This document shows, piece after piece, positions 1 to 6,805 of a stretch of 64,000 nucleotides of DNA. How positions within the stretch are numbered: the first letter of the stretch is position 1; each line of letters opens with the position of its first letter. The DNA is from Micromonospora eburnea. GTDB taxonomy: Bacteria > Actinomycetota > Actinomycetes > Mycobacteriales > Micromonosporaceae. The stretch spans positions 5,394,001 through 5,458,000 of the forward strand of contig NZ_FMHY01000002.1 of NCBI RefSeq assembly GCF_900090225.1, read 5' to 3'. A model generated the notes under the pieces. The model did no database searches, was not told where the DNA came from, and saw nothing but the letters and a program-made list of their open reading frames with translations. A program made the position numbers and the translations under genes.

Positions 1-1
1 C

Positions 2-496
2 TTCCCGCTGGTCGCGTTCGCCATCTTCGTGGTGAACCCGTTCGCGCTCTACTTCACCGACCTGTACAGCTACACGCTGCAGCACGAGTGGGCGCACGAG
101 CTGGTCCACGCCCACTTCATCGCCACCGGCTGCGTCTTCTTCTGGCCGCTGCTCGGCCTGGACCCGCTGCCCGGCCGCTGGCCGTACCCGGCCCGGGCGC
201 TGCTGATGGTGCTCTCGGTGCCGTTCCACACCGTGCTCGGGCTCACGATCATGCAGAGCACCACCCTGTTCGGCGGCGACTGGTACCCGTCGCTGGGGCT
301 GACCTGGTCGGACCCGTGGAACGACCAGGTGGTGGCCGGCGGCGTGCTCTGGGCCGGCGGAGAGTTCGTCAGCGTCACCATGCTGGCCGTGCTCGTCGTC
401 CAGTGGATCAAACAGTCGGAGCGCGAGGCCCGCCGGTTGGACCGCGAACTGGACCGCCAGGAGGCCCGCGAGCGGGCCGCGGAAGCCGCTGGTTGA
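2..496 (+). CDS. Cytochrome c oxidase assembly protein, CtaG/caa3 type (5' end missing)
   Basis: The reading frame is open from the first bases of the window, so the N-terminus lies upstream. The visible 165 residues form several hydrophobic helices with a conserved His-rich stretch (QHEW...ELVHAHF) followed by GLDPLPGRWPYPARA, typical of the membrane CtaG-like family (caa3_CtaG). It ends in a charged Arg/Glu-rich tail (residues EREARRLDRELDRQ). Family members help copper delivery to or assembly of cytochrome oxidase, which fits ctaF and ctaC 2-4 kb away. Copper handling is inferred from the family. The tail looks cytoplasmic. Confidence 0.85.
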   Translation, partial: FPLVAFAIFVVNPFALYFTDLYSYTLQHEWAHELVHAHFIATGCVFFWPLLGLDPLPGRWPYPARALLMVLSVPFHTVLGLTIMQSTTLFGGDWYPSLGLTWSDPWNDQVVAGGVLWAGGEFVSVTMLAVLVVQWIKQSEREARRLDRELDRQEARERAAEAAG

Positions 497-585
497 GCTC
501 CCCGAGGGGGTACGCCAGGGCGGGCCGTCCGCCCGCTGTGACGCCCGCTACGATCAGCGGGCAGCTACGAAGTGGGAGTGCCGGT

Positions 586-984
586 ATGAGTGAGCGTCTT
601 TACACCGTCCTGCTCTACAGCGACGATCCGAAGGTCCGTGACCGGATGCGGCTCGCGGTCGGCACCCGGCCCGCGCCGGGCCTCGAGATCGAGTTCGCCG
701 AGGCCTCCGACTACGCCGAGTGCGTCCGGCTCGTCGACGACTACGAGATCGACCTGCTCCTGCTCGACGGCGAGGCGACCCCGGGCGGCGGCATCGGCAT
801 CGCCCGCCAGATCAAGGACGACCGGGACGACGCCCCGCCGACCTGTGTGGTGCTCGCCCGCGCCGCCGACCGCTGGCTGGCCGCGTACGCCGAGGTGGAC
901 GCCACGCTGACCCACCCGCTCGACCCGGTGACCACCGGCACCACCGTCGCCGAACTGCTGCGGCGTACGCACGCCGTGGCCTGA
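586..984 (+). CDS. Receiver-like (response regulator fold) stand-alone protein
   Basis: The 132-residue protein starts at ATG 586 after a GGGAG-like ribosome site. It has the layout of a lone CheY receiver domain: acidic pair D13-D14 after strand 1 (LLYSDD) and the phospho-acceptor position D61 in DLLLLDGEATPGGG. Two usual switch residues are not conventional: the Thr/Ser after strand 4 is Ala (VVLARAAD, about A91) and the invariant Lys-Pro reads His-Pro (H110-P111). No output domain is present. It may be a degenerate receiver that is not phosphorylated in the standard way. It lies between the CtaG-like gene and trpD; its partner is unknown. Confidence 0.7.
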   Translation: MSERLYTVLLYSDDPKVRDRMRLAVGTRPAPGLEIEFAEASDYAECVRLVDDYEIDLLLLDGEATPGGGIGIARQIKDDRDDAPPTCVVLARAADRWLAAYAEVDATLTHPLDPVTTGTTVAELLRRTHAVA

Positions 985-1125
985 GCCGGCCCACTCGGCG
1001 CCACGGCAGCGTGGCCGTGGCGCCGGCGTTCCGGCCATGATCCGGGCCACCGCGCCGCGCGGCGGCGTTCCGGTCCGCACGAAGGCCGCCACCCCGCATT
1101 CCACGCCCCGCTCAGGAGGCCCACC

Positions 1126-2172
1126 ATGGGCGAACGGACCTGGCCACTGCTGCTCAACGCGCTGCTGCGCGGTGAGGAACTCGCCACCGCCGACACCGCC
1201 TGGGCGATGGACGAGATCATGACCGGTTCGGCCAGCCCGGCGCAGGTGGCCGGCTTCGCGGTGGCGCTGCGCGCCAAGGGTGAGACGCCGGCCGAGCTGG
1301 CCGGCCTGGTGGAGGCGATGCTCGGCCGCTCCGTCGAGGTCGAGCTCCCCGAGGAGGTACGCGCCACCGCGCTCGACGTGGTCGGCACCGGCGGTGACCT
1401 CGCCCACACGGTCAACATCTCCACGATGACCGCGCTCGTGGTGGCCGGGGCGGGCGTACGGGTGGTCAAGCACGGCAACCGGGCCGCCTCCTCCTCGTGC
1501 GGCACCGCCGACCTGCTGGAGCACCTCGGCGTACCGCTGGACCTGACGCCCGAGCAGGTGGCCCGGTGTGTGGCGGAGGCCGGCATCGGCTTCTGCTTCG
1601 CGGCCCGGTTCCACCCTGGGATGCGCCACGCCGGGCCGGTCCGGCGGGAGGTCGGCGTGCCCACCTTCTTCAACTTTCTCGGCCCCCTGACCAACCCGGC
1701 CCGCCCCCGGGCCGGCGCGGTCGGCTGCTTCGACCTGCGGATGGCGCCGGTGATGGCGGCCGTCTTCGCGGCCCGTGGGGACTCGGTGGTCGTGATGCGT
1801 GGCGAGGACGGGCTGGACGAGTTCACCACCGCCGCGCCGACCCGGGTCTGGGTGGCCCAGCAGGGCACCGTCAGGGAGGCGCTGCTGGACGCGACGGAGC
1901 TGGGGGTACCCCGGTCCACCCTGGCCGATCTGCGGGGCGGGGACGCCGCGTACAACGCCGGCGTGGCCCGTCGGCTGCTGGCCGGCGAGACCGGCCCGGT
2001 CCGGGACGCCGTGCTGGTCAACGCCGCGGCGGCGCTGGCCACCCAGGGCCCGCTCGACGGCGACCTGCACGAGGCGCTGCGGGCCGGCCTGGCCCGGGCG
2101 GCCGAGTCGATCGACTCCGGGGCCGCGGCCGGTGTCCTGGACCGGTGGCTCGAGGTCGGCCGCTCCCTCTGA
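1126..2172 (+). CDS. trpD: Anthranilate phosphoribosyltransferase
   Basis: TrpD joins anthranilate and PRPP to give N-(5-phosphoribosyl)-anthranilate in tryptophan synthesis in the cytoplasm. The 348-residue protein has the usual family length. It shows the glycine-rich PRPP loop DVVGTGGD (about residues 84-91), the KHGNRAASSSCGTAD segment (about 115-130) and FLGPLTNPARP (about 184-195), all family signatures. ATG 1126 follows a clear AGGAGG ribosome site 6-7 nt upstream, and this decides the start. It sits apart from other trp genes, as in mycobacteria, where trpD neighbours the cytochrome oxidase/bc1 genes. Confidence 0.96.
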   Translation: MGERTWPLLLNALLRGEELATADTAWAMDEIMTGSASPAQVAGFAVALRAKGETPAELAGLVEAMLGRSVEVELPEEVRATALDVVGTGGDLAHTVNISTMTALVVAGAGVRVVKHGNRAASSSCGTADLLEHLGVPLDLTPEQVARCVAEAGIGFCFAARFHPGMRHAGPVRREVGVPTFFNFLGPLTNPARPRAGAVGCFDLRMAPVMAAVFAARGDSVVVMRGEDGLDEFTTAAPTRVWVAQQGTVREALLDATELGVPRSTLADLRGGDAAYNAGVARRLLAGETGPVRDAVLVNAAAALATQGPLDGDLHEALRAGLARAAESIDSGAAAGVLDRWLEVGRSL

Positions 2173-2335
2173 CCGCGGGCCGGCCGGTGATCCGCCGGAC
2201 CGCGTCGCACCCCGGTACGCCGGGCCCGCGCGGAGGTGTCATACCGGCGTGCCAAACTACACGGGAGTAATTTTCCGTTTTCCGCCGATGCCGGCACCAG
2301 TCCTCGGCGGACACCGGAGGCGAGAGGAGACGCCC

Positions 2336-2527
2336 GTGTCGGACCGAGAGCTCTACTGCGACATCTGCCGGGGCGTCATGCTGTTCGAGACGCCACCCCA
2401 GGCCGACGGCCACGCCGGATGGTCAGAGCTGGCCTGCACCGGCTGCGGCGCGGGCCTGCTGGTCGCCGACGCCGCCGTCCGCGCCCCGCGCCCCGGCCGC
2501 CGCCCGGCCCCCCGCCGCGCCGCCTGA
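2336..2527 (+). CDS. Small zinc-ribbon-like protein, unknown function
   Basis: A 63-residue protein starts at GTG 2336 behind a GAGGCGAGAGGAGA purine stretch. It contains two Cys pairs, C-D-I-C near residues 8-11 and C-T-G-C near residues 36-39, spaced as in a small zinc ribbon. A basic Arg/Pro-rich tail follows. I do not recognise a named family; the Cys pairs suggest metal binding and perhaps nucleic acid or protein binding. It is transcribed toward ctaF and separated from it by a strong hairpin. A longer frame from further upstream overlaps trpD and is unlikely to be real. Confidence 0.6.
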   Translation: MSDRELYCDICRGVMLFETPPQADGHAGWSELACTGCGAGLLVADAAVRAPRPGRRPAPRRAA

Positions 2528-2587
2528 CCCTCCGGCCGACCTGCCCCGGGTGGCGGCGGCACCGGCCGGGACGCATCCGACGCACAC

Positions 2588-2623
2588 GTGAGGCCCGCCT
2601 CCCCGACGGGAGGCGGGCCTCAC
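2588..2623. terminator. Bidirectional terminator hairpin
   Basis: A perfect 16-bp inverted repeat (arms 2588-2603 and 2608-2623, loop CGAC) lies between the convergent zinc-ribbon gene and ctaF. Its position between two stop codons fits a shared terminator. Confidence 0.85.
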
Positions 2624-2638
2624 GGTGTGGCCGTCAGC

Positions 2639-3064
2639 TCAGTGCTCGGCGGTCCGGCGGGTGCCGGAGTAGTACTCGAAGAGCAGGCCGCAGGCGGTGA
2701 AGATGACCGCCACCAGGCCCGCGCCCAGCAGCCACATCTGCCAGAAGACCAGCCCCATACCGGCGATCGCGGCGGCCAGGGCCAGGCCGAACGGCCAGTA
2801 GCTGCCCGGGCTGAAGAAGCCGACCTCGCCCGCGCCGTCGGCGATCTCGCCGTCCGCCCGGTCCTCCGGACGCAGGTCGATGCGCCGGGAGATGAACCAG
2901 AAGAAGCCGCCGCACATCGAGCAGAGCAGGAACGACAGCAGCAGGGCCACCGTGCCGACCCACTCGATCCGGCCGGACTCGCCGTGCGTCCAGGCGCCGT
3001 AGAGGATGGTGACGCCGAAGAGGAACGCCGCGACGGTCAGGAAGATTCGCCACTCGGTCTTCAT
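2639..3064 (-). CDS. ctaF: Cytochrome c oxidase subunit 4 (actinobacterial)
   Basis: The 141-residue integral membrane protein has four hydrophobic helices and begins MKTEWRIFLTVAAFLFG, the characteristic start of actinobacterial CtaF. The segment GSYWPFGLALAAAI is also typical. CtaF is an accessory subunit of the aa3-type terminal oxidase, which forms a supercomplex with cytochrome bcc in actinobacteria. It follows ctaC by 10 nt on the same strand, so the two are almost certainly one transcript. Start ATG 3064 fits this spacing. Confidence 0.93.
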   Translation of the reverse strand: MKTEWRIFLTVAAFLFGVTILYGAWTHGESGRIEWVGTVALLLSFLLCSMCGGFFWFISRRIDLRPEDRADGEIADGAGEVGFFSPGSYWPFGLALAAAIAGMGLVFWQMWLLGAGLVAVIFTACGLLFEYYSGTRRTAEH

Positions 3065-3074
3065 GCCGGATACC

Positions 3075-4046
3075 TCAGCTTCCCGCGCCGGCCGACGCGT
3101 CGGACGGGTTGAAGTTGTTCTTGGTACGCCGGGTGTCGAACGGCACGGTCGTCTCGGCGTACGGCTTCTCGCCGATCGCCGTGAGCGCCTCCTGCGTCGA
3201 CTTGCCGGCCTTCTTCTCCGCCAGGAACTGGTCGTACTGCTGCGGCGAGACGACCCGCAGCTCGAAGTTCATGAAGGCGTGGTAGGTGCCGCACAGCTCG
3301 GCGCAGCGGCCGACGTACGCGCCCTCCTGGTCGAGGCTGGTGACCTCGAAGACGTTGCGGACGTTGCCCGGGAAGACATCGCGCTTGAACAGCAGCTCCG
3401 GCACCCAGAAGGAGTGGATGACGTCGCGGCTGGTCTCCTCGAACCGGATGGACTTGCCGGTGGGCAGGACCAGCACCGGGATGACGTCACTGGTGCCGAG
3501 GACCGAGGCGACGGTGTTGGCGTCCGGGCCCTGGCCGTCGCGGTAGTTGAACTGCCAGTTCCACTTGAATCCGACAACCTCGACGGTCACGTCGGGGTTC
3601 TTCGTGGTCTTGTCCACGTTGGTCTGCACGACGGCCGTGTAGTAGAAGAGCACGGAGACCACGAGGATCGGCGCGATGGTGTAGAGGAACTCCATCGGCA
3701 GGTTGTAGCGGGTCTGCACCGGCAGCTTGTTGCCGCGCTTCCGGTAGCGGATCACGCACCAGAAGATCAGGCCCCAGACGAACACGCCGACCGCGAGCGC
3801 CGCGATGCAGGACGCGATCCACAGGTCGTACATCCGGTGCGACTGCGGAGTGATGCCACCCTGCGGCCACCCGAAGCCGTCGAACGTCTTGCCGACGTCG
3901 CAGCCGGTGAGCAGAACCAGCAGCGCGGCTCCGCCGAGACCGAGCCCGGCGAGCCGACCAGCACCACGCCGCCGGCGTCCACCGGCTCCTGGGGAAGCGC
4001 TGTGCCGTACGGCTGACGACCGTACCTCCGAACTCCTTGCGACCAC
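3075..4046 (-). CDS. ctaC: Cytochrome c oxidase subunit II
   Basis: Subunit II accepts electrons from cytochrome c or the bcc complex through its binuclear CuA centre. The protein shows a lipoprotein-like signal (LLVLLTGC), two transmembrane helices (about residues 55-75 and 95-120) and the CuA ligands: His in DVIHSFWVPEL and the C-A-E-L-C-G-x-x-H-x-F-M cluster near residue 235. GTG 4046 is preferred because AGGGAGG lies 9 nt upstream; an ATG 51 bases further upstream (4097) lacks this. Length is 323 residues from this start. It is the first gene of the ctaC-ctaF operon and is divergent from the cysteine desulfurase gene. Confidence 0.92.
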   Translation of the reverse strand: MVARSSEVRSSAVRHSASPGAGGRRRRGAGRLAGLGLGGAALLVLLTGCDVGKTFDGFGWPQGGITPQSHRMYDLWIASCIAALAVGVFVWGLIFWCVIRYRKRGNKLPVQTRYNLPMEFLYTIAPILVVSVLFYYTAVVQTNVDKTTKNPDVTVEVVGFKWNWQFNYRDGQGPDANTVASVLGTSDVIPVLVLPTGKSIRFEETSRDVIHSFWVPELLFKRDVFPGNVRNVFEVTSLDQEGAYVGRCAELCGTYHAFMNFELRVVSPQQYDQFLAEKKAGKSTQEALTAIGEKPYAETTVPFDTRRTKNNFNPSDASAGAGS

Positions 4047-4216
4047 CTGGTCCTGCCTCCCTAGCGCGCCGCGGTGGCTGTTTCCTCCAGCACCCACGGC
4101 AAAGGCGTCACCGACGGTCGCAGATTACTCGACCATGACGGGCCAGACCGTCTTGGGGTCACTCTCCGCCCCCATCGAGTCCTCCGCCGGGGGCCGGCGC
4201 GATAGCGTCGGCCTTC

Positions 4217-4291
4217 GTGAGCGATCGAACCATCAGGCTCGGTAGCGCGGCGTCTCGCGCCGGCGCGGAGCGAAGCGAGGCGGCGGCGTGA
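4217..4291 (+). CDS. Possible 24-residue leader peptide upstream of cysteine desulfurase
   Basis: A short frame starts at GTG 4217, eight bases after a TAGCGT -10-like box (4203-4208). It ends with TGA 4289-4291, which overlaps the GTG start of the next gene (GTGA). It encodes VSDRTIRLGSAASRAGAERS plus a short EAAA tail. The arrangement would allow translational coupling. It contains the GAGCGAAGCGAG motif often seen near starts in this genus, so it may be only a repeat. Coding is unproven. Confidence 0.3.
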   Translation: MSDRTIRLGSAASRAGAERSEAAA

Positions 4292-5439
4292 GCGCCTCCC
4301 CGGTCTACCTCGACGCGGCCACCGCCGCCCCGCTGCATCCGGTCGCGCGGCAGGCGCTGCTGGCCGCGCTCGACGACGGCTGGGCGGACCCGGGCAAGCT
4401 CTACACCCAGGCCCGCCGGGCCCGCCAACTGCTCGACGCCGCCCGTGAGGCCGCCGCGCAGACCCTCGGCGTCCGCGCCGACGAACTCTCCTTCACCCCC
4501 AGCGGTACGGCCGCGGCGCACGCCGCCGTGCTGGGTGGCCTGATCGGGCGGCGCCGGGTCGGGGCGACCCTGGTGCACTCCGCGATCGAGCACTCCGCGG
4601 TGCTGCACGCCGCGGAGCAGCACGTGGCCGGTGGCGGCGACACGGTCCGCGTACCGGTGGACCGGCTCGGCCGGCTGGACCTGGACTCCTGGGCGGCGGC
4701 GGTGGCCGCCCCGGGGGTGGCCCTGGCGGCCCTGATCGGGGCCAGTCACGAGGTGGGCACGGTGCAGCCGGTGCCGGCGGCGGCCGAGGCGTGCGCCGAG
4801 TCGGGGGTGCCGCTGTACGTCGACGCGGCGCAACTGGTCGGCCGGGCGCCACTGCCGGCCGGCTGGTCGGTGCTGACCGCGAGCGCGCACAAGTGGGGCG
4901 GGTCGCCCGGCGTCGGGCTGCTGGTGGTCCGCAAGGGCACCCGCTGGGAGTCGCCGTTCCCCGCCGACGAGCGGGAGTCGGGGCGTACCCCGGGGGTGCT
5001 CAACCTGCCCGCGGTGGTGGCCGCGGCGGCGAGCCTGCGCGCGGCGGCGGCCGACGCGGCGGCCGAGACGGCCCGGCTGGCGCCGCTGGTGGACCGGATC
5101 CGGGCCCGGGTGGCGGCCGAGGTGCCGGACGTGGAGGTGGTCGGCGACCCCGTGGACCGCCTTCCGCACCTGGTCACCTTCTCCTGTCTCTACCTGGACG
5201 GCGAGGCGCTGCTGCAGGCGCTGGACCGGCGGGGCTTCGCGGTCTCCTCCGGCTCCTCCTGCACCTCGTCCACGTTGCGGCCGTCGCACGTGCTGGAGGC
5301 GATGGGGGTGCTTTCGCACGGCAACGTCCGGGTGTCGCTGCACCGGGACACCACCGAGGCCGACGTGGACCGCTTCCTCGCCGAGCTGCCCGGGATCGTC
5401 GCCGACCTGCGCGCCGAGGCGGGGGTGACGGGGCTGTGA
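4288..5439 (+). CDS. Cysteine desulfurase (NifS/IscS family)
   Basis: A PLP-dependent enzyme that would take sulfur from L-cysteine as a protein persulfide for Fe-S clusters, thiolation or molybdenum cofactor. The 383 residues show YLDAATAAPLHP at the N-terminus, the PLP-binding Lys in TASAHKWGG (about residue 201), an upstream His in SHEVG and the persulfide Cys in SSGSSCTSS near residue 327. Fold-type I spacing and length are normal for the family. The GTG start at 4288 is embedded in GTGA at the end of a short upstream frame. The stop overlaps the tusA start, so the pair is co-translated. Confidence 0.9.
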   Translation: MSASPVYLDAATAAPLHPVARQALLAALDDGWADPGKLYTQARRARQLLDAAREAAAQTLGVRADELSFTPSGTAAAHAAVLGGLIGRRRVGATLVHSAIEHSAVLHAAEQHVAGGGDTVRVPVDRLGRLDLDSWAAAVAAPGVALAALIGASHEVGTVQPVPAAAEACAESGVPLYVDAAQLVGRAPLPAGWSVLTASAHKWGGSPGVGLLVVRKGTRWESPFPADERESGRTPGVLNLPAVVAAAASLRAAAADAAAETARLAPLVDRIRARVAAEVPDVEVVGDPVDRLPHLVTFSCLYLDGEALLQALDRRGFAVSSGSSCTSSTLRPSHVLEAMGVLSHGNVRVSLHRDTTEADVDRFLAELPGIVADLRAEAGVTGL

Positions 5440-5663
5440 GCGAGCCGGACGAGGTGCTGGACTGCCGGGGCCAGCGCTGCCCGCTACCGGTGATCAACCT
5501 GGCCCGCCGGCTGCCCGAGCTGCCGGTCGGCGGGGTGGTCCGGGTGCTCGCCGACGACCCGGCCGCCGCCGTGGACATTCCCGCCTGGTGCCGCATGCGC
5601 GGCCACGACTTCCTCGCCGCCCACCCCACCCACCCCGCCTACGACGTCCGCCGCGCCCACTGA
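5436..5663 (+). CDS. TusA-like sulfur carrier protein
   Basis: A 75-residue protein with the TusA/SirA signature LDCRGQRCPLPVINLARR near the N-terminus; the Cys in C-P-x-P carries persulfide sulfur in this family. It starts at GTG 5436 inside the stop of the cysteine desulfurase gene (GTGA overlap). That implies translational coupling and sulfur hand-over from desulfurase to carrier. The final acceptor (tRNA thiolation, molybdopterin or another pathway) cannot be told from the sequence. An extra Cys in IPAWCRMRGH is present in the C-terminal half. Confidence 0.88.
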   Translation: MSEPDEVLDCRGQRCPLPVINLARRLPELPVGGVVRVLADDPAAAVDIPAWCRMRGHDFLAAHPTHPAYDVRRAH

Positions 5664-5678
5664 GGCCCACACTCCGTT

Positions 5679-5733
5679 GATCAAGAGGTTTGCGTCACGT
5701 ACCGGCGGGCGGTATGACGCAAACCTCTTGATC
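5679..5733. terminator. Long hairpin, GTTGATCA-type repeat element
   Basis: A perfect 19-bp inverted repeat (arms 5679-5697 and 5715-5733) has a further TACCG/CGGTA stem inside its loop. It lies between the convergent tusA and M23 peptidase genes. The outer sequence GTTGATCAAGAGGTTTGCGT resembles elements at 35.09 and 50.42 kb. Its likely role is bidirectional termination. Confidence 0.8.
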
Positions 5734-5759
5734 GACGCTGTTGGTCAGTACGGGAGCGG

Positions 5760-6632
5760 TCAGCCGCAGTGCTCGAAGGCGGAGGTGTAGGTCGAGCCGC
5801 CGGCGCTGCCGCCCCACCTCACGCAATCCGGCGAGGAACGGATCACCGGCCCCGCGTAGTACGAGAAGTTGCCGGAGTCCGTCGATCTCGTCGAGCCCTG
5901 CGGTTCGAGGAAGGCGCTCGTGGCGGTGGCCGTACCGACGCTTGCCATCTTCAGGGTGACCACGCAGTTCTGGCTGGTCGAGCCCTTCCACAGCAGGTTG
6001 GTGGTGCCCGCCGAGCCGAGCTTCGCCGAGTCGATGACCTCGAATCCGCTGCCGCACACCTCGGCCGGGTCGTACGAGGTGCCACAGTTCGCGCTGCTCA
6101 CCGATGCGTTCGGGTAGGAGAAGGTGGAGGCGTTGAAGACCGCCTTGATGATGTGCGACTGGGAACGGTCCGGGTAGCGCACCTCGTAGTGCAGGTGCGG
6201 GGAGATGTTGTTGCCCGACCTGCTGGTGTTGCCGACCGCCCCGATGGCCTGGCCCCGCAGCACCGACTCGCCGGCGACCACCGCCCGCTTGTCCAGGTGC
6301 GCGTAGTACGTGTAGTACCCGCCACCGTGATTGATCACGATCAGGTTGCCGTAGCCGTTGGTCTCGCCCTGGTGCGCGGAGACCTCGACCGTTCCGGCGG
6401 CCGCGGCCAGCACCGTGTCACCAAGATCCGCGGTTGCGGTGGAGCCCCGGTTGAAGTCGATCTCCCAGGACACGTGCGCGCTGCTGTTGCTGCTGTTGCC
6501 CTGCCAGGTCTGCCCGCACGGGAAGGGGAGTTGGAACGCCGGCGCGGCCTGCGCCGGGTTCGCGACCAGCAGGGTCCCCGCGACGCCGATGACGAAGGCG
6601 CTCACGACCCGCAGCAGGTGACGTAGTCGCAT
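5760..6632 (-). CDS. Secreted M23-family metallopeptidase with SapA-like C-terminal module
   Basis: The 290-residue protein has a Sec signal peptide (about residues 1-29, ending AQA-A). A lysostaphin-type M23 domain spans about residues 38-165: H53/D59 region (AHVSWEIDF), GYGNLIVINHG, YYTYYAHL and the metal-binding H-L-H at 146-148. M23 enzymes cut peptidoglycan cross-bridges or act on cell-wall peptides. After residue 190 comes a module starting CGSGFEVIDS and ending SAFEHCG with FSYYAGPV inside, resembling spore-associated protein A. The Ser/Thr kinase at 28.1 kb carries the same module. A GGGAGAGG ribosome site precedes ATG 6632. The gene is divergent from the SARP-type regulator. Confidence 0.88.
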   Translation of the reverse strand: MRLRHLLRVVSAFVIGVAGTLLVANPAQAAPAFQLPFPCGQTWQGNSSNSSAHVSWEIDFNRGSTATADLGDTVLAAAAGTVEVSAHQGETNGYGNLIVINHGGGYYTYYAHLDKRAVVAGESVLRGQAIGAVGNTSRSGNNISPHLHYEVRYPDRSQSHIIKAVFNASTFSYPNASVSSANCGTSYDPAEVCGSGFEVIDSAKLGSAGTTNLLWKGSTSQNCVVTLKMASVGTATATSAFLEPQGSTRSTDSGNFSYYAGPVIRSSPDCVRWGGSAGGSTYTSAFEHCG

Positions 6633-6767
6633 CTAGCCGTCCTCTCCCTAAGCACTCTGGATCACCAGCCTGGCCCGGCCCCCTTCAGCCCGACTCCACA
6701 TTCCCTACAATCGATCAACGCCCGGCCGGCTGCCACCACTGGCCCCGCCCGGTCACCCCCGCGTAGC

Positions 6768-6782
6768 ATCGTCAAAGACGAT
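6768..6782. promoter_or_regulatory. Candidate operator (ATCGTC-AAA-GACGAT)
   Basis: A perfect inverted repeat of 6 bp with a 3-bp centre lies 23 bp before the regulator's ATG, between the divergent peptidase and SARP-type genes. It may bind the adjacent regulator. This rests on position and symmetry only. Confidence 0.35.
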
Positions 6783-6805
6783 CATCGATCGCGGATGGTG
6801 TGGCG

